Assembly: GCF_000719285.1 (NCBI RefSeq)
Contig: NZ_JOFS01000002.1
Location: 124,001-188,000, forward strand
Length of the DNA: 64,000 nt
Direction of reading: 5' to 3'
Source of the DNA: Streptomyces bicolor
Lineage (GTDB): Bacteria; Actinomycetota; Actinomycetes; Streptomycetales; Streptomycetaceae
A model generated the notes under the pieces. It ran no database searches. It was not told the DNA's origin and saw nothing but the letters and a program-made list of their open reading frames with translations. The position numbers were made by a program, and so were the translations under genes. Position 1 is the first letter of the stretch, and each line of letters starts with the position of its first letter. Positions 34,946-42,017 of the stretch are shown here, piece by piece.

Positions 34946-34978
34946 TCAACCGTTGATGGCAGTCAGCGCCCCGAGTAG

Positions 34979-35185
34979 TCAGCCGTCCCCGTCCGAGCTC
35001 GACCCCGAGCCCGACCGCGATGTGCGACTCGAACGCGCCAGCCCGCGCACCACCCGGCTCAGTCCGATGGTCACAGCGGCCACCCCCCGCACCCAGCGCG
35101 GCCCGCCCCGCGCCGCCCACACGACGCAGACACACCCGCCGATGACGAGCGCGAGAACGCACGACAGAACGACAAGCTCGAACAC
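34979..35185 (-). CDS. Small single-span membrane protein
   Basis: A 68-aa protein: FELVVLSCVLALVIGGCVCVVWAARG is a membrane segment at residues 2-24, then an amphipathic stretch (WVRGVAAVTIGLSRVVRGLA) and a Ser/Arg/Gly tail. GTG 35185 has a strong AAGGGGG site eight bases upstream. The same frame is open up to 35494 and could give a longer, Pro-rich N-terminus, but that part has poorer codon bias. No family recognised. Confidence 0.5.
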   Translation of the reverse strand: MFELVVLSCVLALVIGGCVCVVWAARGGPRWVRGVAAVTIGLSRVVRGLARSSRTSRSGSGSSSDGDG

Positions 35186-35521
35186 GCGGGTCCCCCTTCT
35201 TCCAGGTCCGCGCAATCCTCTCAGCCCGCACAACAGTTCCCCGAACCGCACCCCACTCTCGGCGCCGACCGCGCACATGGCCGGTCGAGCTCGGGTGGGA
35301 CCGCCGGCGACCTGCTCGACCGAATAGGTGAGCGGAGGGCGCTGCTCCGGCGGAGGGACATCAGGCGTCGGCCTGTCAGATGTCGCCCCATCAGGTATCG
35401 GCGCGTCAGGTAGCGGTACGTCAGCTACCGGCCTGTCAGCTTCCTTGCCGTCAGCTGACCGGAGCCATCCGGAGGAGCCGGAGCAAGCCGCCACCCGTAC
35501 CCACCCGGAGCTGTCTGGACG
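35186..35521. other. Region with degenerate repeats, no confident gene
   Basis: About 340 bases. From roughly 35340 to 35450 there are imperfect 14-16-base direct repeats around TCAGGTATCGGCGCG, which would encode a Pro/Asp-rich stretch on the minus strand in frame with the small membrane protein. Without a ribosome-binding site I do not call a gene here. The region is also the upstream area of the 68-aa gene. Confidence 0.45.
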
Positions 35522-36304
35522 TCAGGGCCGCCGAGACATACGCCAGTACTGCCGCTTCTTCTCATCCCGTACGACGACACCGAGCCTCAGCAGCTCCCTG
35601 CGCAGCTCCCGGGCGTCCTCAGCGCTCGTGTCCTTCTCCCGCGCCGCCGCACGGGCCCTGAGCAGCGCGTCCGCCCCCTCGGGCAGACCCGGCATACCGG
35701 GAACCCAGCGCCGGAACTCCTCCCGGTACGGATCCTCGTCCGCCCAGCGGTAGCCATGCCCCACGAAGGCGTCGGAAAGCCGCTGCCACGTCAGATGGCA
35801 GTCGTCCCGCGCGATCTCCATACCGTCCGGACCGAGCAGCACGAGCTGCTTCCCGTCCCGCACCACCAGGTCGACCTCATCGCACCCGAACTCCTGCGCC
35901 GTGTCCCTGACGGTGAGAACCACGCGGCCGCGGGAGACGCTGACCGTCAGCGACTCATGCACCGCGAGGAACCCGACGACCAGCCCCAGCAGTACCCCCA
36001 CTCCAAGGGCCCCGATGGTGCGCCCCGGCTCGGGGACGGAACTCAGCAGCTCGGCCGGCCCGTCCAACGGCGCCCAAGGCAGCGTCACGAGCCAGTCCGC
36101 GAGCAGCGGGGCCAGCCAGCCGACCACGACCCCGCACCCAACCCAGAAGAGCACAAGAACCCAGGCCGACTCCGCGACCACGACGGCGGCGTCGCGTTCC
36201 GACGCACCGGCCGACGCACCGGCCGACGCACCGGCCGACTCACCGGCCACCGGACGGCCCTTCCTCGAAAGATCCCCCGTACCCCTCATATCCCCCATGC
36301 CCAT
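35522..36304 (-). CDS. YqeB-like integral membrane protein
   Basis: A 260-aa protein. The N-terminus holds a short Ala-Gly-Ser repeat (GASAGASAGASAGAS). Two or three membrane segments follow (SAWVLVLFWVGCGVVVGWLAPLLADWL; GALGVGVLLGLVVGFLAVHE). The C-terminal cytoplasmic domain has beta strands (SLTVSVSRGRVVLTVRDTAQEFGCDEVDLVVRDGKQLVLLG) and WRLSDAF-like helices, ending KKRQYWRMSRRP. The layout matches YqeB-family proteins of actinobacteria. Function unknown. The ATG at 36304 is followed by two more in-frame ATGs within six codons, so the exact start is uncertain. Confidence 0.72.
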   Translation of the reverse strand: MGMGDMRGTGDLSRKGRPVAGESAGASAGASAGASERDAAVVVAESAWVLVLFWVGCGVVVGWLAPLLADWLVTLPWAPLDGPAELLSSVPEPGRTIGALGVGVLLGLVVGFLAVHESLTVSVSRGRVVLTVRDTAQEFGCDEVDLVVRDGKQLVLLGPDGMEIARDDCHLTWQRLSDAFVGHGYRWADEDPYREEFRRWVPGMPGLPEGADALLRARAAAREKDTSAEDARELRRELLRLGVVVRDEKKRQYWRMSRRP

Positions 36305-36563
36305 GCTTCCGGCCTACGCTTGCCGTCTCCGCTTCCGGCCCGTGTTTCCGGGCTCCCCGAAGACGTTCACCCCGGCCGCAGCCCGCGACCAGGCGCCAAT
36401 TCTGCAGGCAGACCCCCGCCCCCTGCCATCGGCCGATGGTCTACGACACCTGCAACTTTGGTTGTCCGCCCACAACGAAGACAGGGCCCGGCGCCCGAGT
36501 CGAAGACCCGGGCGCCGAGACCCATATCGGCGAGCTAGGCCACACAATTCCTGTTGGTCAGTG

Positions 36564-36809
36564 TCAGCAGGTGCCGCCGAAATCGGTGACTTGCCCACCG
36601 GCATTGCCCTCGCCGTTGAGCGCGTTGCCCAGAAGGCCGTTGAGGATGCCGACCTGGCCGAGGATGTCGACGTTCAAGTCGTGAGACTTGCAGTGACCGC
36701 CTCCGTGGCCGTGGCCACCCGAAGGCTGGGCGTTGGCGGTGCCGCTGGCTATGAGGGTCAGACCACCGAGCATGGCGGCCGCGACAGCGGCCTTCTGAAG
36801 CTTACGCAT
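36564..36809 (-). CDS. Small secreted Cys/Gly/His-rich protein
   Basis: An 81-aa protein with a signal peptide (KLQKAAVAAAMLGGLTLIAS, cleavage near ANAQ). The mature part is about 55 residues with a Gly/His cluster (SGGHGHGGGHCKSHD), then NVDILGQVGILNGLLGNALNGEGNAGG and a final Cys. Two Cys could form a disulfide. Similar small exported proteins with the DVLGxVGILNG pattern occur in Streptomyces aerial-growth contexts in my memory, but this one is not a chaplin or rodlin by motif. ATG 36809 after AAGGAGGAG. Confidence 0.78.
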   Translation of the reverse strand: MRKLQKAAVAAAMLGGLTLIASGTANAQPSGGHGHGGGHCKSHDLNVDILGQVGILNGLLGNALNGEGNAGGQVTDFGGTC

Positions 36810-37336
36810 TTCTCCTCCTTAGTTGAGTAGAGCGCGTACCACCAAAGATCCACATCGCGCTCATTTCGGAGGCTATGCCGATATCTCCCACACCGCTCAT
36901 CGGAGCCGCCATCCGGGGCCGTGGGCCGAACCGGTTACGGCGACTCGCCCCGCAGCGGACAGGGACCGGAAACCACAGCGCCACCCTGCACCACGATCGG
37001 CTGACGACGGGTGCAGGAGTAACGAAGGCAACCGCTCCTCCTCCCGTGCTGCACGCCAAACCGACGATAGGCACCCCCCAAGCCGAACTCGGCGCTCAAC
37101 CGCTCCGCGCGCAAGGACAGTTCACGGGTTGGCTGACGCGAGGCCGAAGAACCAGTGACAGCCGCACTACATCGGCCCGGCCGTCACGCATGGTTCCAAA
37201 GGGCCACAGCTTTACTGATCAATGCCTTGGCGGCGGCTCCGTAACGCGCGGCACTGCTCAAGGCGTTGAATGCTTTGCCATACAGACTGGCACCTGCTGA
37301 CGCTCCATCCACCGTCGCGACGGGATGAACCGGGGC
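36810..37336. other. Long intergenic region, no confident gene
   Basis: About 530 bases with no convincing gene. On the minus strand the frame of the 137-aa hypothetical protein continues past its TGA (37337-37339) for 50 more sense codons to TGA 37184-37186 (APVHPVATVDGAS, then LYGKAFNALSSAARYGAAAK). That may be a nonsense-truncated tail. The rest shows mixed composition and no clear terminators. Confidence 0.45.
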
Positions 37337-37750
37337 TCAACTTCCCCTTGGAGCAGTCATTTCCACTGCCAACACTGCCCGCAGGCTGGACAAGGCAATC
37401 CGGCCGGTCAGCACAACGCCGTGGTTGGCGAAGAGCGCGTCGAGTTCGAGGCGGCGGCGAATGTACGCCGTCCAAGTCGCGTCGGGCAGGTTGGCATAGG
37501 CGTTGACCATGCGTGCCCGACTGGCCTGGGTGAGGATCCAGCGGGCCTGGTCTCCCTCGGCGGTACGCCCACCCAGATCACGGGCCAGCCGCCACAACTC
37601 CTCGCCGTCGCTGTACTCGTCGACAACGGCAACGAGGCCGATGTCGCCAAGGCCGCGCTTGTCGCTGGACTGGGTGGTGTAGGCGACGGAGAGGTCTTCG
37701 AGGGGGAAGAGGGTCACGCGGCTGGTTGCGGTCAGCTCGGTGAGGGACAC
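37337..37750 (-). CDS. Hypothetical protein (possibly truncated by an in-frame stop)
   Basis: A 137-aa soluble protein with LTATSRVTLFPLEDLSVAY, YSDGEELWRLARDLGGR and WILTQASRARMVNAYANLPDATWTAYIRRRLELDALFANHGVVLTG. Codon bias is reasonable, so it is likely real. After its TGA the same frame stays open for 50 codons with a plausible helical sequence, so the original protein may have been longer. It lies in a run of minus-strand hypothetical genes. Function unknown. Confidence 0.55.
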   Translation of the reverse strand: MSLTELTATSRVTLFPLEDLSVAYTTQSSDKRGLGDIGLVAVVDEYSDGEELWRLARDLGGRTAEGDQARWILTQASRARMVNAYANLPDATWTAYIRRRLELDALFANHGVVLTGRIALSSLRAVLAVEMTAPRGS

Positions 37751-37838
37751 GGATGCGTTCCGTTCCTGGGATGCCGAGGGGCGGACCGGCGCTCGAAGGC
37801 AGGTCCGCCCTCTCGGAGAAGCGGATGAGATCGCTGGA

Positions 37839-38276
37839 TCAGCAGCAGGGACCGTCGCCGCAGCAGGCGGGCGGATTGCAGTCGGCTGCCGTGCCCCACA
37901 GACGGTCGTCGACCTCGAAGCCGGCGGCCCGGATCTTGGCGACGACGTCCGTCATCAGACCGCGGGTGCGGACCTTGGAGTTGGGCTGGTGGTGCAGGAA
38001 GTAACCGAAGTGCTGCTGACACCAGCCGGCGTACCAGCCGGTGTGCAGAATGAGCGTGTGCCAGCCGGGGTCGACCAACTGGGAGGGGGCCATGGAGGCT
38101 CCCTCGCCCGTCGTTCCCATCACGTAGACCAAGGCGAGCGCTTGGTCGATCACGCGGTCGGCGACACAGCGCTCCGGGCCGTATTCGTCGGCGCAGAATG
38201 CGGCGAGCATCTCGAAGTCGGCGTCCGTGACCAGGGAGCGGCCGGTGCGGGTGTCGGGAGCGACGGCGGTTGTCAT
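37839..38276 (-). CDS. Hypothetical protein, glycine-rich-domain type with Cys-rich tail
   Basis: A 145-aa protein: FEMLAAFCADEYGPERCVADRVIDQALALVYVMG, then DPGWHTLILHTGWYAGWCQQHFGYFLHH, which matches the catalytic-like WHTFILHT pattern of proteins annotated as glycine-rich domain-containing in actinobacteria. The C-terminus is NPPACCGDGPCC, a Cys cluster that may bind metal or be lipidated elsewhere. ATG 38276. Function unknown; family assignment tentative. Confidence 0.6.
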   Translation of the reverse strand: MTTAVAPDTRTGRSLVTDADFEMLAAFCADEYGPERCVADRVIDQALALVYVMGTTGEGASMAPSQLVDPGWHTLILHTGWYAGWCQQHFGYFLHHQPNSKVRTRGLMTDVVAKIRAAGFEVDDRLWGTAADCNPPACCGDGPCC

Positions 38277-38505
38277 CGCGCGGCCTCCTGGACGAAAGAG
38301 CCGCTGACGGGCCGCGTCGGGGTCAGAGGCCGGGCGAGGCCGAACAGGGTTGTGCAGGGCACGATTTCACCTCACAGTTGGAGGACCTTTGGGTAGCCCT
38401 CTCCCGGAGTGCCGAATGCCAGTCGTGTGCTCGGGGGAGGGGGATTTTTCGGCCTGCCGCGCGACGAGCGAAGGCCCGTGGCGGCGGGAGCCGGAGGCAA
38501 CGACG

Positions 38506-38997
38506 TCAGACCGACGCGTGCGAGGCGATCTGCCGACGTCCGGCGTCGATCAGCTCGCGCACCGCTTGAGGTCTGCACAGGTCGCCCTCAAAGCGCGGCG
38601 GAACCACCCAGTAGGTGCCGGGAGGCTCCCGCCGGTCGATACGCGGGACACCCAGGTAGGTGTCGCCGTGCAGACACGGCGCGTGCTCGCCGTAATCCCA
38701 GACGAGGCCGGCATGCCACTGGATGAGGGCGTAATACGTCGGGCCCACGCTGCGGTGGTCGTGGATGACGGGGCCGCGCAGCCACATCCTCAGGATGTCG
38801 GCAACCTGCGCTGAGTCCTCGCTGCCGACAGCTGCGTACACGAGGTCAGCGGGGACGCGAATCGCGGCGAACAACCTGCCGAGGGGGAGTAAGGCGACGC
38901 CCTGGTCCGACCATTCCGAGCACGCTTGTTGGGGTGCCGGGTGTGCCCGGGCGAGCCACTCGCTGATCGTTCTGTCCAAAGCAGCTTGCGCGTCCAC
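38506..38997 (-). CDS. Hypothetical protein near the XRE regulator
   Basis: A 163-aa soluble protein: SEWSDQGVALLPLGRLFAAIRVPADLVYAAV, GPVIHDHRSVGPTYYALIQW, CLHGDTYLGVPRIDRREPPGTYWVVPPRF. The VALLPLG...IRVP and GTYWVVPP patterns occur in a Streptomyces-specific family often encoded beside HTH regulators of the type found next door; some databases relate it to primase/polymerase-like folds, which I cannot confirm. GTG 38997 has AGGAGC nine bases upstream. It is divergent from the XRE gene. Confidence 0.65.
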   Translation of the reverse strand: MDAQAALDRTISEWLARAHPAPQQACSEWSDQGVALLPLGRLFAAIRVPADLVYAAVGSEDSAQVADILRMWLRGPVIHDHRSVGPTYYALIQWHAGLVWDYGEHAPCLHGDTYLGVPRIDRREPPGTYWVVPPRFEGDLCRPQAVRELIDAGRRQIASHASV

Positions 38998-39133
38998 AGC
39001 CTGCTCCTGTCGTCGGCGCGGTCAGTGCGTCTCACAGGGTTCATGAACAGATGCGCCGATTCGAGGACTTCTGACGGCCTTCAAGCGGACTTTTGTAGGG
39101 CCTAGTTGGCATCTTGAGGGTGAACGGCTGCTT

Positions 39134-39151
39134 CATAGAGGACGTTCTATG
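39134..39151. promoter_or_regulatory. Palindromic operator candidate upstream of XRE gene
   Basis: CATAGA and TCTATG separated by six bases (GGACGT), 36 bases before the XRE-family start and after a likely promoter. A perfect six-base inverted repeat in this place is a natural site for autoregulation, but no experiment or comparison supports it here. Confidence 0.4.
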
Positions 39152-39186
39152 GGATGGTGGGAGCAGTCACCATCAGGAGGCGTCCC

Positions 39187-40461
39187 ATGCCACGGCCCAC
39201 AGGCAACGTACGACTCAAATCCGCCCGCGTAGCAGCGGGCTTCAATTCACAGCAGGACCTGGCCGACGCCCTGACGGAAAGCGCCAGGGAGTTGGGCATC
39301 CGTGGTCTGTCCGTGGGAGTAAGGCAGGTCCGACGCTGGGAGTCGGACAATCCGCCATGGCCGCAACCTGACTGCCAGCGCGTACTTGTGCACCTACTCG
39401 GCCAGAGCATGGAAGCACTCGGCTTCACGCCTCCCTGGGGATCGGACGCACCCCAGCCCAACCACACGCGTCGCATGCTCGTGACCGGAGGCGCGGCAGC
39501 ACTCGGAATGGCAGTCGTGTCCGGACGGGCTGTCGCGACACCACAACCAGCGACCGCCGCCTTGGACTTCGAGGCCGTGACTCGCTCCCACCGTCGGCTC
39601 TACTGGTCTGTAGCGCCGACCACACTGCACCCCGCCGTCATGGCACACGCGGCGCTTGGTTGCGCCTTGCTCCCTGAGACCTCGGATTCCACACGCGGCA
39701 GGATCGCGGCATCGTTGGCAGAGGCGTACCTCCTCGCCGGTCGGATCGAGTTCTTCGATCTCCGTGAGCCGAGCACGGCGAACGACACCTTCCTCCTCGC
39801 TCTTCAAGCCGCAAGCGAAGCCGACGACGCCTTGCTCGGATCGGCGATCATCGCGCACATGGCGTTCATCCCGGGCTGGGTCGGCGATCGCGACGCGGCT
39901 CAGGAGCGCATGACCGCAGCCCGCACATATGCGCGTCGAGCACCGGCGTCAGCCGAGTTCCTCGCCTGGCTCGACGCCGTGGAGGCCGAATGCGAGACCC
40001 GATGCAGTAACACCCGCACTGCACTGCATCTGATCGGGCACGCCGAGGACATCCTCAAGACCGGCAACGATCAGCCCTCGCCCGAGTGGATGGACTGGTT
40101 CTCCCCGGCCCGACTCGCGGCCTTCAAGGGCAACACCCAGTTGATCGCGGGCCACCTCCCACAGGCGCGCGAGACCCTGCTTTGCGCTCTGGACGCGATG
40201 TCACCGGGCGAGGACAAGCAGCACACGGTCGTGTACGGCGACTTGGCCGCCGTCGAGGCAGCGTCCGGCAACCCGGAGAAGGCCTGCGAGTACGCGAGCC
40301 AGGCCCTCGACCAACTGGCCGTCACCTGGTACGCCACGGGCATGGACCGTGTCCGGGAGGTTCGCCGCGCACTCGCCCCTCACCAGCACGAGCGTTGCGT
40401 CCGAGACCTCGACGATCGGCTTTACGACTGGTCCACGACCGTCAGCGCGCTGAGCCGTTGA
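39187..40461 (+). CDS. XRE-type HTH regulator with Tat-like segment and TPR-like domain
   Basis: A 424-aa protein. Residues 5-65 are an HTH (LKSARVAAGFNSQQDLADALTESARELGIRGLSVGVRQVRRWESDNP). After a spacer comes a hydrophobic patch preceded by Arg-Arg (TRRMLVTGGAAALGMAVVSG), a pattern often seen in these Streptomyces proteins. The rest is a helical TPR-like sensor (LAEAYLLAGRIEFFDL, EADDALLGSAIIAHMAFI, GNTQLIAGHLPQARETLLCALDAM, ASGNPEKACEYASQALDQLAV). Members control development or adjacent genes. ATG 39187 after AGGAGG. Confidence 0.75.
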   Translation: MPRPTGNVRLKSARVAAGFNSQQDLADALTESARELGIRGLSVGVRQVRRWESDNPPWPQPDCQRVLVHLLGQSMEALGFTPPWGSDAPQPNHTRRMLVTGGAAALGMAVVSGRAVATPQPATAALDFEAVTRSHRRLYWSVAPTTLHPAVMAHAALGCALLPETSDSTRGRIAASLAEAYLLAGRIEFFDLREPSTANDTFLLALQAASEADDALLGSAIIAHMAFIPGWVGDRDAAQERMTAARTYARRAPASAEFLAWLDAVEAECETRCSNTRTALHLIGHAEDILKTGNDQPSPEWMDWFSPARLAAFKGNTQLIAGHLPQARETLLCALDAMSPGEDKQHTVVYGDLAAVEAASGNPEKACEYASQALDQLAVTWYATGMDRVREVRRALAPHQHERCVRDLDDRLYDWSTTVSALSR

Positions 40462-41104
40462 ACTCACGGATGAGCCCAGGCAGTTCAAGCAAGCTGTCCA
40501 CACGGAAGGTCGGCAGTTCCCTGGCCTCGGGAGTGCTCCACAGGATGGAGGCCCAGGGCCCACGATGTACGAGCGCGGTCTCCATCCCGGCCTCTCGCGC
40601 TGGTTGGATGTCGTTGTCGCACCGATCCCCGACGTAGAGGATCTCATTGACATCGAAGGGCACGGAGGCGGCAACCCGTTTGAAGAACTCGGGATCAGGC
40701 TTGCTGGCTCCCCAGTCGTCTGAGGTACCGATCAGATCGACGTCGTTGGAGAAGAGGCTCCGCAGAATCCGCCCCGCCCGCACGGTTTGATTGCCCGCGA
40801 TACCGAGCCACAGCCCGCCGGCTCGGAGCTCGGCGAGGGCCGGCCGCACGTCCGGGTACAGATCCTCTTCGCCGAATGTCTCGGGCTGCCCGGATGCCGC
40901 CCGCTTCTCGCGCTCCTCGTAGAGATCGAACCCTGGGCGGAACTCCTGGAACGTCTCCCGGTAGTCGCGCCCCTGTGCGATGACAGCACCGAACATGGCG
41001 TGGAAGGTGTGCCGCGGTACGCCCAGCCAGTCGGCCCATGTGCCGTACTCGCGCGTCTCGTCCACGAGGCATTCACCGACGTCGAAGACCACTGCACGAA
41101 TCAT
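40442..41104 (-). CDS. HAD-family hydrolase (atypical first motif)
   Basis: A 220-aa haloacid dehalogenase-like protein. Motif I is VVFDVGECLVDE, where the usual DxD is D-V-G-E (the second Asp, the general acid of phosphatases, is replaced). LRAGGLWLGIAGNQT carries motif II, SDDWGASKPDPEFFKRV motif III, and YVGDRCDNDIQPAREAGM motif IV. Enzymatic activity as a phosphatase may be reduced or different. It overlaps the XRE gene tail to tail by 20 bases, as is common for this pair in Streptomyces. Confidence 0.85.
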   Translation of the reverse strand: MIRAVVFDVGECLVDETREYGTWADWLGVPRHTFHAMFGAVIAQGRDYRETFQEFRPGFDLYEEREKRAASGQPETFGEEDLYPDVRPALAELRAGGLWLGIAGNQTVRAGRILRSLFSNDVDLIGTSDDWGASKPDPEFFKRVAASVPFDVNEILYVGDRCDNDIQPAREAGMETALVHRGPWASILWSTPEARELPTFRVDSLLELPGLIREFNGSAR

Positions 41105-41286
41105 GAGGACAGGCTAGTAGTGCTTCGTCGGGTTCTGTCTCTGAATGCGGGGCGGCCGCAGGTACTGAAGGTGCTGGTCCAGCACCGCAGCAGGTCTTGG
41201 AGGGCATTGACGTACCACTCGTGTGAGCAGAGCGGCATCCCCTTCGATTCGGTCGTCGACTCCGGATCAGCGAGCCGGATGAACGC

Positions 41287-41559
41287 CTATGGGGCACGCA
41301 CCTCGCGGAGCTTCGTGACCAGCATCGGGCCGGTGACGCCGAACGGCCCAAGCACGCTCTGGTCGCCCAGTGGGGTTTCGCAGACGATCCACTCCTCGTC
41401 GGAGCGCTCGTGGCCGTCGGTCACCGGCCTGACCATCTCTCTACGCGCGGTCTCGCGTTCCCGCTGGCGCTGACGGGCAAGGCGATCAGCGCAAGGCAGC
41501 CGTCGGCCGTCGGGATCGGTGGTCTCGCCCCCGAGGCGGACTCGAGGGCCGTCTTCGTC
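41287..41559 (-). pseudogene. 5'-truncated gene fragment of unknown family
   Basis: An open minus-strand stretch of 90 codons with excellent Streptomyces codon bias but no start. It runs DEDGPRVRLGGETTDPDGRR, then ADRLARQRQRERETARREM, and ends EEWIVCETPLGDQSVLGPF, GVTGPMLVTKLREVRAP and stop. Its upstream end overlaps a transposase remnant in another frame, so the gene was probably cut by an insertion or rearrangement. Family not recognised. A translation start at ATG 41436 (49 aa) is possible but has no good ribosome-binding site. Confidence 0.5.
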
Positions 41560-41633
41560 AGCTGCTGCAGCAATCCGCCCTCGCCGGCCAGCTCGATCCC
41601 GTCGGCCTGGCTCGCTCCACCGACTGGCTGATC
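41535..41633 (-). mobile_element. IS256-type transposase N-terminal remnant
   Basis: Thirty-three codons on the minus strand read DQPVGGASQADGIELAGEGG followed by LLQQLTKTALESA, which matches the start of IS256-family transposases (…GGLLQQLTKRVLESALEGE…). The catalytic part is missing. It marks an old insertion at the edge of the defence island. No complete terminal inverted repeats were found by eye. Confidence 0.55.
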
Positions 41634-41639
41634 AACAGG

Positions 41640-42017
41640 ACATCCAGCGGTTGTTACGCCCTGTTCGAAGATCCACCGTCGATGGTAAAACCCCTTCATG
41701 GGCCACAGAGCGCGCCATGAATCATCGAGCCAGTGGTATCGCCACTCCTCGCCGAGCGGTCGTTGATCACTACCTAGATCCGCCTATGCCTGACAGAACA
41801 TGAACGTTCGTCGTATGTTCCTATCTCCTGCCTCGAAGGACCGATCTGGAGGTAAGGGGCCGATCTGTCGGTGCCTGCGTCTACAGTCCGTGGCAGGTCG
41901 ACGGTGCGTGACGTGACGCACTATCGAGGAACATGGCGATCGATGTGCAGGAGCCACGTACGTGCGGGTCTGGCAGTGGTGCATCGCGGTGTCGGCAGCC
42001 GAGGCGGTGCAGTCGTG
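41640..42017. other. Upstream region of the defence operon
   Basis: About 380 bases with no gene. It contains the inverted repeat at 41796-41820 and a repeated CGATCTG (GACCGATCTGGAG and GCCGATCTGTC around 41839-41870). The promoter of the four-gene operon must be here; the exact elements cannot be assigned. Confidence 0.5.
41796..41820. promoter_or_regulatory. Inverted repeat upstream of the defence operon
   Basis: GAACAT and ATGTTC are placed 13 bases apart, with a GAACGTTC palindrome between them. It resembles, but does not match, the actinobacterial SOS box (GAAC-N4-GTTC), because the spacing differs. It is a candidate operator for the defence operon 200 bases downstream. Confidence 0.35.

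Noticed and set aside
41126..41230. A second transposase fragment (minus-strand reading through RPPRIQRQNPTKHY)
   Set aside because: No family match I can support; left as unassigned debris.
41796..41820. LexA/SOS box
   Set aside because: The half sites are not spaced as GAAC-N4-GTTC, so it is kept only as an unassigned inverted repeat.
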